This document shows, piece by piece, positions 34,541 through 42,373 of a stretch of 64,000 nt of DNA. Where the stretch lies: the NCBI RefSeq assembly GCF_039871655.1, contig NZ_JBDPLZ010000001.1, forward strand, positions 682,001 through 746,000, in the 5' to 3' direction. Each line of letters opens with the position of its first letter. Position 1 is the stretch's first letter. The notes beneath the pieces were generated by a model that searched no databases, was not told the origin of the DNA, and was given only the letters and a program-made list of their open reading frames with translations. The DNA comes from Actinocorallia sp039871655. Lineage in GTDB: Bacteria > Actinomycetota > Actinomycetes > Streptosporangiales > Streptosporangiaceae. Made by a program: the position numbers and the translations under genes.

Positions 34541-35982
34541 CACTCGCCTCCCGTGCGGCAGAAGTTGGCCCTGGGCAGTGTCGCCGTGCGTTCCGCCCCG
34601 TCGTCGTCCTGCCAGGTCACCTCTTCGGTCCTCGTCTCGTCGTACACCAGTTGGAAGGCCTCGTCGGTCAGCCCGAGGTAGCCGACGAGCTCCGCCAGCC
34701 CCTGGGACAGCGGGCGTTCGCGGATCAGCTCGGCCAGCCCGATCTGGGATCTGTTCTGCAGCGCGCGCCGGACTTCCGCCGCGAGTTCGGCCCTGTCGAC
34801 GTGGAACTGCTCGAACAAAAGGTCGACGGCGAAGTCCTCGCTGCCGGCCGCGATGCCGGTGCTCTTGATCGGCTTCTTGACGCGCGGGGTGTAGAGGGGC
34901 CGTTCCATCGGCAGGCCCAGCTCCGGCGCGGTGCCCTCCAGCCGGGTGGTCACGGGGACCGGCCCCTCGACCCGGACGGCCAGCGCGTGTTTCTCGATGC
35001 TCCGGACGATCTCCACGACCCGCCGGTTCTCCGCCCACACCTGGTCATCGAGGAATCGTCTGAGCTGTTCTGACAGCTGCCGTACCGTCGTCTGGGTCTG
35101 TTCGCCCGCGTCGAGCCAGTCGTAGTGCACGTAGCGCAGCCGCGGATCGGGGTCGTCGATCTCCTCCAGGGACTGCACCTGCTCGAGCAGCCCGGAGAGT
35201 TCCTCCTGGCGTGCGCTCGAGAGCAGGAAGTCGTAGAACGCCTGGAAGCTCTTGCCCTGGTCGGAGTCGGTGATGCTCTCCCGGTTGCCCAGGATGTCGT
35301 CGAGGAGGGCGCCCTTCGGCCCCTCCCAGGTGGAGATCTTCTCCCGGAGCCGGCGGTCGAGCGCCCGGAAGTTGGCCTCGACCTCCCGGAAGTCCGCCAG
35401 GAGTTCGCGCGCCGTGCCGGTGACCTGCTGGTAGCGCTCCCGTTGCGCCGTGGGTTCCAGCGTGCGGAAGTCACCCGCCTCCACCCTGGCGATCTCCTCG
35501 TCGATCTCCCGCCGACGCCGCCTCAGCTCCTCCAGCCGCGCCTCGGGGTCGCTCGCCGCGCCGTAGACCATCTGCCGCAGCAACTCGAAGATCGTGTTGA
35601 GCCGCGACTCGGTGCCCACGAAGGACCGCTCGGTCAGCGCCCTCACCCAGCCCAGGGCCTTCTCCACGGCCGGAGTGGCGTCGAAACAGGGCTCGTCGGT
35701 CCCTTCCGGATAGTACTTACGCAGATACCCCATCCGGGGGTCCGCCCAGTCGTCCAGGTAGGCCTTGGCCGCTTTGGGGAAGGTCCCCTGCCCGAGCCGC
35801 TCGTTCAGCGCGTACAGCTCGTCGTCCAACCGTCCGGCCAGATCGGCGGCCGAGATGGACCGCACGTTCTCGCTGACGAACACCCTGCCGAGGAAGCTCA
35901 GTACGAGAGCCGCGTTGTCGGCCCGCAACAACCGCCATGCCGCGCTCTGCCGCCGCAGGTCGCTGATCTCCTCGTAGTCCAC
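34537..35982 (-). CDS. jetA: Wadjet type I subunit JetA (DUF3375)
   Basis: A 481-residue DUF3375 protein, the MukF-like kleisin of Wadjet. It opens VDYEEISDLRRQSAAWRLLR, the conserved DUF3375 start, so GTG 35982 (GAGGTGAGG upstream) is preferred over the ATG at 36012. A long charged helical middle (about 165-230) matches the kleisin coiled coil, and the C-terminus holds winged helices. The first 26 codons and 87 bp upstream are duplicated at 37078-37243, on the far side of a DUF3800 gene. Confidence 0.94.
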   Translation of the reverse strand: MDYEEISDLRRQSAAWRLLRADNAALVLSFLGRVFVSENVRSISAADLAGRLDDELYALNERLGQGTFPKAAKAYLDDWADPRMGYLRKYYPEGTDEPCFDATPAVEKALGWVRALTERSFVGTESRLNTIFELLRQMVYGAASDPEARLEELRRRRREIDEEIARVEAGDFRTLEPTAQRERYQQVTGTARELLADFREVEANFRALDRRLREKISTWEGPKGALLDDILGNRESITDSDQGKSFQAFYDFLLSSARQEELSGLLEQVQSLEEIDDPDPRLRYVHYDWLDAGEQTQTTVRQLSEQLRRFLDDQVWAENRRVVEIVRSIEKHALAVRVEGPVPVTTRLEGTAPELGLPMERPLYTPRVKKPIKSTGIAAGSEDFAVDLLFEQFHVDRAELAAEVRRALQNRSQIGLAELIRERPLSQGLAELVGYLGLTDEAFQLVYDETRTEEVTWQDDDGAERTATLPRANFCRTGGEW

Positions 35983-36069
35983 GCCCCTCACCTCGCGCGC
36001 AATGCTACGCACCAGGGCGGCATGCCACCTTTGGATCAGCCGGACTCCGTGCCGCTCCGGGTGCGTTTC
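35904..36069. repeat. 166-bp direct repeat, copy A (jetA 5' end and upstream)
   Basis: Covers the first 26 jetA codons and 87 bp of upstream sequence. Copy B at 37078-37243 has the same length with about 5-6 differences. Confidence 0.9.
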
Positions 36070-36115
36070 CTCTTCGACTCGGTCTTCAGGATCTATGGTC
36101 TGCTCTCAGACGCAC

Positions 36116-36943
36116 TCAAGGCTGAAACAGAAGTGAACCTGAGCGCTTCCCAGCTGGATCGGAGACGACGAGGCCGCCTCTCCACCTTCCGGTCTCGTCG
36201 CGGTAACGGTGCTGCAGTCCACGAACCCTTGCCCCGTATGCCGTCCGCACGGCGAAGTAGCGACCGGAACCATGTGCCGAACCAGACGGTGCGCCGTACG
36301 AACAGGCCGCCATGGGGAAGACCAGGGTGGAGGCGATCAGGTCCGCCAGCTGCAGACCAACGTGATTGTCGCTATGCGCGAACAACGGAACCTCCAGCAT
36401 CGCTGGGTAAGGATCGCCTCCTGTGCGCCACTTCTGGGTAAACACCGAGTGCGCCACCGGGATGTTGAGATTCTGGCTGCGGCCGTCAGCGATCAGCACC
36501 CCGGTGGCGTTCCTGCCCAGAAGAAACTGGCTGAAATGCAGGGCGATGTCCTGAACCGCATAACAATAGGTCGCTTCGGGCTTAAGAGACTTACCCACCT
36601 CTTTCACCCACACCCGGCCGACCAGCCGACATCCATAGCCTTCGACCAAATCCAGAAGACCGGTGCGGAACAGGTCGGCCTGACGGCGTTTGTTCCGGGA
36701 CGGGCTGCGGGTCATCTGCAGAATCTCGCTGCCTTTGATCTCGGTCAGCACATGATCCAGAGCCGGGCTGCGCGTGAACCGACCGGGGAAGAACCGGCGT
36801 TTGAGGGCCAGGAAGTCCCGGGTGAGCGCCGGGACGTGACTCGCCTCGATGATCAGCCCTCCGATCACCATGGCGGGAGTCGCCTCTATACCGAGGTCGG
36901 GAGGTTCACACCCTCCGGATTCATCCAGGTAGCAGAAGTACAC
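36116..36943 (-). CDS. DUF3800 protein (RNase H-fold, predicted nuclease-like)
   Basis: A 275-residue DUF3800 protein read from GTG 36943, giving the family start VYFCYLDESG. Other typical blocks are VIGGLIIEASH, LKRRFFPGRF, DHVLTEIKGSEIL and the C-terminal LQLADLIASTLVFP. DUF3800 proteins are found mostly in mobile and defence loci; their activity is not established. There is no Shine-Dalgarno; TATCTT lies 8 bases before the GTG, which would suit a leaderless mRNA. A longer frame to 37018 runs through a hairpin and looks non-coding. It lies between two copies of a 166-bp repeat. Confidence 0.82.
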   Translation of the reverse strand: MYFCYLDESGGCEPPDLGIEATPAMVIGGLIIEASHVPALTRDFLALKRRFFPGRFTRSPALDHVLTEIKGSEILQMTRSPSRNKRRQADLFRTGLLDLVEGYGCRLVGRVWVKEVGKSLKPEATYCYAVQDIALHFSQFLLGRNATGVLIADGRSQNLNIPVAHSVFTQKWRTGGDPYPAMLEVPLFAHSDNHVGLQLADLIASTLVFPMAACSYGAPSGSAHGSGRYFAVRTAYGARVRGLQHRYRDETGRWRGGLVVSDPAGKRSGSLLFQP

Positions 36944-36960
36944 GGAGAGTAAAGATAGCG

Positions 36961-36988
36961 CTAAGGCCGCTCCGAGGAGCGGCCTTAG
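36961..36988. terminator. 13-bp perfect hairpin upstream of the DUF3800 gene
   Basis: CTAAGGCCGCTCC, 2-base loop, GGAGCGGCCTTAG. Located 18 bases before the DUF3800 start, so it may end transcription coming from the SDR side or act as a 5' control element. A second, weaker run of GGCC repeats follows to 37015. Confidence 0.5.
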
Positions 36989-37077
36989 GATGTGGTGTTC
37001 GGCCTGCGGCCTAAGCACCGATACAGGTTGCTGCCCTCAGACTACCCGACGGCAGGTCAGGCCGGGGCCCTCCGTAC

Positions 37078-37243
37078 CGAGAGCCGCGTTGTCGGCCCGC
37101 AACAACCGCCACGCCGCGCTCTGCCGCCGCAGATCGCTGATCTCCTCGTAGTCCACGCCCCTCACCTCGCGCGCAATGCTACGCGCGAGGGCGGCATGCC
37201 ATCTTTGGATCAGCCGGACTCCGTGCCGCTCCGGGTGCGTTTC
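37078..37243. repeat. 166-bp direct repeat, copy B
   Basis: Duplicate of 35904-36069 in the same orientation. It contains a 26-codon jetA fragment with no downstream gene, plus the jetA upstream region. Confidence 0.9.
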
Positions 37244-37273
37244 ACCACGGTGGGAGTCGCCTCCATACCCGAG
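37244..37273 (-). pseudogene. N-terminal fragment of a second DUF3800 gene
   Basis: On the minus strand this reads LGMEATPTVV, against LGIEATPAMV of the DUF3800 protein encoded at 36116-36943. It joins the end of repeat copy B directly, so the rest of the gene seems to have been deleted. It supports an old tandem duplication of the whole DUF3800 unit. Confidence 0.45.
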
Positions 37274-37357
37274 ACCCGCTGGTACCCCTGCGGAGCGTCC
37301 CCGCGTGTGCGTCCGCGCATCGAGGACGCGCGGCGGGTCAGGGCCGCAGGGAGCGGG

Positions 37358-38170
37358 TCAGACCTTGGTCGCGCCGTGGTCGATGGGGAGTTGCGCGCCG
37401 GTGATGGTGCGGGAGTCGTCGGAGGCGAGGAAGAGGACGGTGTTGGCGATGTCCTCGGGCTCGGAGAAGACCGGGTCGGTCAGGATCTGGCCCATGGAGG
37501 CACCGTAGGAGGGGTGGTCGGTGAAGATCTTCTCGGCTTCCGGTCCCATCTCGCCCATCGGGGTGCGGACACCCCACGGGTGGATGGTGTTGACGCGGAT
37601 GCCGTAGGGCGCGAGCTCGATGGCGGCGGACTTGGCGAAGCCGACGACGCCGTGCTTGGCCGCACTGTAGTGGGACTGGCCGGGCAGCGACTTGATGCCC
37701 GCGACGGAGCTGGTCGCGATGATGGAGCCCCCGTTGCCCGCGGCGATCATCGCGGGGACGGCGGCGCGCAGGGTGTTGAAGACGCCGGTGAGATTGATGT
37801 CGATCATGTCCTGCCAGCGTTGCGGGCTCATCTCCCAGAAGCGCCCCCAGTTGACGACGCCGGCGTTGGCGACGACGATGTCCAGCCGGCCCAGCTCGTC
37901 GACGCCGCGCCGCACGAGCTCCTCCAGCGCCTCGAGGTCGCGCACGTCGGCGACGCTGTGGACGACGCGGCGGCCGAGCTTCTCGACCAGGGCGACGGTC
38001 TCGGCCAGCTCCTCGGGCGTGGCCGCCGCGTAGTCGGTCTCGGTGGGGGACGCGCACAGGTCGGTGAGGATCAGGTCGGCGCCCTCTTCGGCGAGCCTGA
38101 CGGCCTCCGCGCGGCCCTGGCCGCGCGCGGCACCGGTGATGAAAGCGACCCTGCCTTGAACCCTGTTCAT
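37358..38170 (-). CDS. Mycofactocin-type SDR oxidoreductase
   Basis: A 270-residue short-chain dehydrogenase of the mycofactocin-coupled subfamily: FITGAARGQGRAEAVRLAEE (TGxxxGxG form TGAARGQG) and the longer loop ILTDLCASPTETDYAAATPE, then NAGVV, SSVAG and YSAAK (catalytic Ser, Tyr, Lys). ATG 38170 has AAAGGA 5 bases upstream. Members hold NAD tightly and pass electrons to mycofactocin; the substrate is probably an alcohol. No mycofactocin biosynthesis genes are in the window. It is isolated from its neighbours. Confidence 0.88.
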   Translation of the reverse strand: MNRVQGRVAFITGAARGQGRAEAVRLAEEGADLILTDLCASPTETDYAAATPEELAETVALVEKLGRRVVHSVADVRDLEALEELVRRGVDELGRLDIVVANAGVVNWGRFWEMSPQRWQDMIDINLTGVFNTLRAAVPAMIAAGNGGSIIATSSVAGIKSLPGQSHYSAAKHGVVGFAKSAAIELAPYGIRVNTIHPWGVRTPMGEMGPEAEKIFTDHPSYGASMGQILTDPVFSEPEDIANTVLFLASDDSRTITGAQLPIDHGATKV

Positions 38171-38404
38171 GACGTTCCTTTCGAGGGCGGACCCGGACGG
38201 ACGGCGCGGGGTCTGCTCTCCCCGCGCCGGACCGTAGGAGGGCTCGGTTCCGGGGCCCGCCGCACACCGCGCGCCCCGAAGCGACATACCGGGGCTCCAG
38301 GCGTTTAAAACATGAATTACCAAGTTGACAAGACATGTCGGTTTTGTCCCGCCATGGACTCGCACGGAGGCAGGGCGGTTCTCAGCGAGTCGGACGATGA
38401 ACGG

Positions 38405-38593
38405 TCACAGCCCGAACTCGCCGCGCTTCACCCGCGAAACGAGCCCGGCGAACGCCTCCCGCCGGACCTCCAACTTCCCGAGGCCACGATTCTTGGAGTC
38501 CCGCAGCCCGATCCTGCTTCCCAAAGCCGCCACTTCGACGCAGACGTTGTCGTTGCCGGTGCCCGTGTAGGAACTCTTCCGCCAATTGGTCAC
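38405..38593 (-). CDS. DUF397 protein
   Basis: A 62-residue DUF397 protein: NWRKSSYTGTGNDNVCVEVA and GLRDSKNRG are the family's core. These small actinobacterial proteins are encoded after XRE/DUF5753 regulators and behave like a partner in a toxin-antitoxin-like or developmental control pair. The GTG overlaps the stop of the upstream XRE gene (GTGA). Confidence 0.9.
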   Translation of the reverse strand: MTNWRKSSYTGTGNDNVCVEVAALGSRIGLRDSKNRGLGKLEVRREAFAGLVSRVKRGEFGL

Positions 38594-39402
38594 TCGTACA
38601 TCCTCATGGTCCGAATGATCAGGTCCCTCGAAGCGTCCCGGGATTCGGCGAGCGCCCCGATTTCTTCGAACTTTACTGCGAGAGCATCAGCCTCGTCACC
38701 GGCCTCGATCAGACGTCCACCGAGCTGCGCACCGGCGTAGGCGATCTCCCGTCCCTTGATCTTCAACACTTGGAAGGGGCCGTCATCTCCAGGGTGCGGA
38801 CCAGCCAACCGTGGGATCACGCGAACACTGACATGTGCTCGCTCTGAGATCTCAAGGAGGTGCTCGCACTGCTTACGCATAACAGCAGCACTCCCGACCG
38901 GACGCTCAAGAACATCCTGGTCGATGAGAATCCAGAGGCGTGGCGGCGTTTTCCGATTGTGGATCTCCTGCCGTTTCATCCGTGCCTGAGTTTCCTCTTC
39001 GGCGATCTCGACATGTCCCGCCGCCCTCAGCACCGCGTCGGCATAGGCCTCGGTCTGGACCAGAAGCGGGATGCCCTTCCCGTGGAAGACCTTGATGACC
39101 TCGGCCGACGCCTCGTACTGCACGTACTGCCGGAACCAGTCCGGATCGTGCCCCTGGGTCGCATACCGGTGCAACCGCTGAAAGTGGCCACCCGTGTCCC
39201 ACGCCTCGTCGAGAAGCTTCAGGTGCCGGTCGGACGGCCGCCCGCGCGCCGCCTCCCAGTTGGATACAGTGCCGCGCGTCACATACACGATCCGCGCCGT
39301 CTGAGCCAGCGAGAGTCCCCGCCGAGTCCGGTGAAGCCACAGGTCGAAGGCCAGCCAGGCCCACAAGGAGGAGTCCGGGTCGATCGTCTCCCTGACGGTC
39401 AT
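38590..39402 (-). CDS. XRE-family regulator with DUF5753 domain
   Basis: A 270-residue protein. The HTH is at about residues 20-65 (LHRTRRGLSLAQTARIVYVT, then GTVSNWEAARGRPS), and the DUF5753 domain runs from about 95 to the end (IPLLVQTEAYADAVLRAAGH, KTPPRLWILIDQDVLERPVG). It is the regulator of the XRE-DUF397 pair common in actinomycetes. It diverges from the 182-aa protein gene at 39501, with 98 bp between. Part of its coding sequence (38923-38955) is shared with the 24.6 kb junction. Confidence 0.9.
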   Translation of the reverse strand: MTVRETIDPDSSLWAWLAFDLWLHRTRRGLSLAQTARIVYVTRGTVSNWEAARGRPSDRHLKLLDEAWDTGGHFQRLHRYATQGHDPDWFRQYVQYEASAEVIKVFHGKGIPLLVQTEAYADAVLRAAGHVEIAEEETQARMKRQEIHNRKTPPRLWILIDQDVLERPVGSAAVMRKQCEHLLEISERAHVSVRVIPRLAGPHPGDDGPFQVLKIKGREIAYAGAQLGGRLIEAGDEADALAVKFEEIGALAESRDASRDLIIRTMRMYE

Positions 39403-39500
39403 CGCTCACCCACCCGTGTATGGCGTATCCGGTAATGCACAGCACGCTAAACCAATGACACGGAGAGTGAGAGTGACTTCGAGTATTTCAGGGAGGCCCC

Positions 39501-40049
39501 ATGAGCACCGACGAACCGTCCGCTCCCGACGACGCCGAGATCCGCCTGACGATGCCCCGGGGCGGCGACGCCCTGACCCGGCTGCAGGCCGAACACCCCG
39601 GCTGGCGGATCTTCCGCTCGCGCAAACGAGACGGGCGCGCCGGGGACGACTGGGTGGCGTCGCGGCGGGACGTGCGGGCCGGGATCGACCCGACGGTGAT
39701 CTGCCGGAGCGCCGAAGAACTCCGGCAGGCGCTGCGCGAGCAGGCGCGAAGAGCCCAGGGTCCGGTCCTGCCCGACCCGGCGGCACTCGACCTGCCGGGC
39801 TGGACGGTCACCGTGGAAGAGGGATGGCTGTTCGCCGAGGCACGAAGGTCCTACAGCCTCTACCAGTGGATGGCGGGGGCGCAGAACCAGGCGTCAGCCC
39901 GGAGCGTGGAGGAGTTGCACATCCTCTGCGACGCCTACGACGCGCTCACCGAGGCCCTGATTCGAGCCGAGCGGACGCACCGGGCCTGGTTCGAGGCCAC
40001 CCGCAGCCGATGCGGGGCCGACCGCCCCCAACCGCATACCGCCAGATAA
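39501..40049 (+). CDS. Hypothetical protein, first gene of a duplicated three-gene unit
   Basis: A 182-residue soluble protein with GGGAGG 5 bases before ATG 39501. It contains a compact beta part (AEHPGWRIFRSRKRDGRAGD, VASRRDVRAGIDPTVICRSA) and helical segments (AEELRQALREQARRAQG; SVEELHILCDAYDALTEALI). Not recognised. A deleted copy lies at 41422-41589 and a C-terminal remnant at 24081-24227, so the gene belongs to a mobile or easily duplicated family. It is divergent from XRE/DUF5753. Confidence 0.7.
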   Translation: MSTDEPSAPDDAEIRLTMPRGGDALTRLQAEHPGWRIFRSRKRDGRAGDDWVASRRDVRAGIDPTVICRSAEELRQALREQARRAQGPVLPDPAALDLPGWTVTVEEGWLFAEARRSYSLYQWMAGAQNQASARSVEELHILCDAYDALTEALIRAERTHRAWFEATRSRCGADRPQPHTAR

Positions 40050-40427
40050 GCGGACGTTCTTCGGTTCGGGTGTGGAAGACGCGCGGTCGCGCCGCCGTCC
40101 ATGAGCTCCGGTTGACGAGGGCGGGCGTCCAGGTCTGGTCCGGCTTCCCGTGCGGAGAAAGGCGTTCGCGCATCGGCGCCGTTCTCCTGTCCGGCCACTA
40201 CGATCAAGGCCGACCCGCCCAGCCGTTCCCACGGTGGACTTGGTCGTGGGCCTGGTGATCACACGCACAGGTAAAGATCAAGAGCAGGTCAACTGATCTC
40301 ACCTTCTGGCAACGGTTCCTGAGTTAATGTGCGGGAAGACCCTGAAGTAGGGCCAGGCTCGCGGCCAGAATGTCTGAGACCGCAGGTTAACTCGTCCATG
40401 GACGACATCCGCCCGAAGGAGGAGCCC
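40050..40427. other. Intergenic region with shared 48-bp segment, no supported gene
   Basis: Starts inside a 48-bp stretch (40036-40083) shared with 24165-24212. Beyond that I see no convincing gene up to the 59-aa frame at 40428; the promoter for that small gene pair should be here. Confidence 0.4.
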
Positions 40428-40607
40428 GTGACCACGGTGATCAGCCGCTCGAACGCCGAGTTGCGGCAGGAGCGCAGGGACCTGCTCAAGCGGGCCGGGC
40501 TACCCGAGGCGGAGCTGCGCCGCCTCGCCGCCACATACCAGCTCACCACTGAGCAGCTGGACATTCTGGATGCCATCGACAACATCGATTTCCTGCTGAA
40601 CGATTGA
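40428..40607 (+). CDS. Small protein (59 aa), second gene of the three-gene unit
   Basis: AAGGAGG lies 5 bases before GTG 40428, clearly better than ATG 40398. The 59-residue product is acidic and helical (SNAELRQERRDLLKRAGL, LTTEQLDILDAIDNIDFLL), similar in style to small antitoxins or regulators. Its TGA shares a base with the ATG of the next frame (TGATG), so the two are coupled. Not recognised. Confidence 0.6.
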   Translation: MTTVISRSNAELRQERRDLLKRAGLPEAELRRLAATYQLTTEQLDILDAIDNIDFLLND

Positions 40608-41304
40608 TGTCAGAAGACGACGAGCTCCGCCGTCAAGCCGAGAACTTCGCCAACGCACTCACCGCTACCGTGTCCGGCGTCCTCGGACCAGGACACCCGA
40701 GGGCGGTCCTTCCCCCGCCATCCCGATCAAGATCGACGGCACTCCGCGCCTTGAACTGACCGTCGCCCTCCAATGCACCTGGGACGGCGAACAGCACTTC
40801 CTGGCGATCGAGGACTCCAGGGCCCACGTCCGGATGGTCGGCGGCCGTCCCGAGCCCCTGTTCCGCTGGGAATACCTGCGCAAGCCCGAGAGCAACGTCC
40901 CCAGCGCGCACTTCCACATGCACGCCCACCGCGACGAGATCGTCTATCTGCTACTCACGGGCGGGAAGAGCAACCTGCGGATCAAGAAACGCGCGCAGCA
41001 GCTCGGTGAAGCCTCGCCCACCATCCCTCAGCTCTCCAGCCTCCACCTTCCCCTCGGCGCTCCGCGGTTCCGGCCTTGTCTGGAGGATGTCCTCCAGTTC
41101 CTCATCGAGGAGTTCGGCATCGACTGCGAGGCCGGCTGGAGGGAGGCGATCCATGAAGGCCGCCGCGCCTGGCGCAGAGTGCAGACGGGTGTCGTGGTCC
41201 GGGACTGCCCCGACGAGGCGGCCCGCGTACTCAAGGAACTGGGCTACACCGTCGTGGCCCCCGAGAATCTGCCGCAGGAAAGCAGCAAGCTCGCCCTGTA
41301 CTGA
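40607..41304 (+). pseudogene. Frameshifted hypothetical gene, third gene of the unit
   Basis: ATG 40607 opens MSEDDELRRQAENFANALTA, but this frame ends at 40759. From about 40695 the coding signal passes to another frame, PAIPIKIDGTPRLELTVALQ and WDGEQHFLAIEDSRAHVRMV, through to ENLPQESSKLALY at 41304. Joined, they would give about 230 residues. Either one base was lost (or two gained) near 40684-40700, or the second part has its own start. The product looks soluble, with a ferredoxin-like start and helical end; no family recognised. Confidence 0.55.
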
Positions 41305-41402
41305 AAACCGTCCGGGCCTCGCCCCTGGCGCTGTGGCGAAGGCCTCGGAGCCCAGGACCCCGAGGCCTTCGTCATGCGAGAGCCGTCGTACACGCGGTCG
41401 GC
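41269..41402. repeat. 134-bp direct repeat, copy C (3' end of the third gene plus hairpin)
   Basis: Covers the last 11 codons of the frameshifted gene, its terminator and 30 bp more. Copy D at 42374-42506 is about 85% identical. Confidence 0.8.
41337..41371 (+). terminator. Hairpin terminator of the three-gene unit
   Basis: CGAAGGCCTCGG, 11-base loop, CCGAGGCCTTCG, 33 bases past the stop at 41304. The same hairpin is present in copy D. Confidence 0.65.
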
Positions 41403-41421
41403 ACCGCACACCGGGTTCCCC

Positions 41422-41589
41422 AGCGCCGAAGAACTCCGGCAGGCGCTGCGCGAGCAGGCACGGAGAGCCCGGAGTCCGGTCCTGCCCGACCCGGCGGCAC
41501 TCGACCTGCCGAGCTGGACGGTCACCGTGGAAGAGGGACGGCTACTCGCCGAGGCCCCGAGCCGGGCCGAGCGGACGCACCGGGCCTGG
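41422..41589 (+). pseudogene. Deleted copy of the 39501-40049 gene
   Basis: AEELRQALREQARRARSPVL, then DPAALDLPSWTVTVEEGRLL match the intact protein almost exactly; about 120 bp are then missing before RAERTHRAWG. There is no start and no intact C-terminus. It stands in the expected position for a tandem copy of the three-gene unit. Confidence 0.7.
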
Positions 41590-41648
41590 GGCTCACACGT
41601 CCACGGCGCCGCCCGGACGATCACACACGGCAACCGGCACTTACCGGA

Positions 41649-41960
41649 TCAGCATGCGTCGAGGAGCTCTACCCGACCTGCCTCACGAGTCTTGAAACCG
41701 ACCTGGAAATCGGCATCGAGAGCACGGGCGAGACGCCGCAGCAGCGGAATGGTCGGGATGGTACCGCCCGCCTCAAGGACCGACAGGGCCGGCTGAGTCA
41801 TCCCCGCCCGTGCCGCGACCGCGGCCTGGGAGAGTCCCAGGGTCTTGCGCCGTTTGCGCGCCCACTCGGCCAGCTCATAGGCGAGTCGAGCCTCTTCGTA
41901 GCCCTGGGCGACCTCTTCGGTATCGCGCTCGGCGCGCTCCCATTTCCTGTGCCCGCTCAT
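41649..41960 (-). CDS. HigA-like XRE antitoxin
   Basis: A 103-residue protein with a charged N-terminus and an XRE HTH at about 40-90 (KTLGLSQAAVAARAGMTQPA, then LRRLARALDADFQVGF). It follows the toxin gene (toxin first, antitoxin second), the HigBA order; ATG 41960 overlaps the toxin stop by ATGA. It would bind and neutralise the toxin and repress the operon at the TATATG palindrome. Confidence 0.82.
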   Translation of the reverse strand: MSGHRKWERAERDTEEVAQGYEEARLAYELAEWARKRRKTLGLSQAAVAARAGMTQPALSVLEAGGTIPTIPLLRRLARALDADFQVGFKTREAGRVELLDAC

Positions 41961-42313
41961 CGCGGCTCCCTGTCGTAGATCTTCTCAGCGTGGCCATGAT
42001 GCTCCGCCTCACACGTCTCCTGAGCACGCACCGCCCGGTCGATCTGCTTCTGCTCACTGCGTCGCGTCTTGTTGAAGACCGTCAACAGCACGGCCCGCCT
42101 TTCGCTCGTCAGCCAGTAGGTGATACGGGTCTCGACGCCCAGGATCGCCGGACGCGACTCCCATACCTTCCCCTTGAGATGGCCGGCATACGGGAAGCCC
42201 AGCGAAGGACCCCTGGAAGCGAGAAGATCGCGATAGAAGAGCGCCTGGCCGTATGCCTTGTCGGGCAGCTCCTTCAGCCACTGCTCCATCTCGATCTCGT
42301 ATCCCCCGCTCAT
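41957..42313 (-). CDS. HigB-like RelE/ParE-superfamily toxin (Gp49-like)
   Basis: A 118-residue protein from ATG 42313. The core is IEMEQWLKELPDKAYGQALF, LGFPYAGHLKGKVWESRPAI and the strand-rich RITYWLTSERRAVLLTVFNK, as in Gp49/HigB toxins that cleave translated mRNA. No Shine-Dalgarno is seen; start at 42313 is chosen from family length, though the frame is open to 42358 through the operator. It lies within a decayed duplicate of the three-gene unit, so it was probably inserted there. Confidence 0.8.
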   Translation of the reverse strand: MSGGYEIEMEQWLKELPDKAYGQALFYRDLLASRGPSLGFPYAGHLKGKVWESRPAILGVETRITYWLTSERRAVLLTVFNKTRRSEQKQIDRAVRAQETCEAEHHGHAEKIYDREPR

Positions 42314-42326
42314 ACAGTCAAGCATA

Positions 42327-42344
42327 TATATGCCCAAACATATA
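42327..42344. promoter_or_regulatory. Palindromic operator of the HigBA-like module
   Basis: TATATG-cccaaa-CATATA, a perfect 6-6-6 palindrome 14 bases upstream of the toxin ATG, in an AT-rich patch. Likely the antitoxin/complex binding site for autorepression. Confidence 0.6.
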
Positions 42345-42373
42345 GAGGGGTGAATCACAAGAGACCTTCACGG

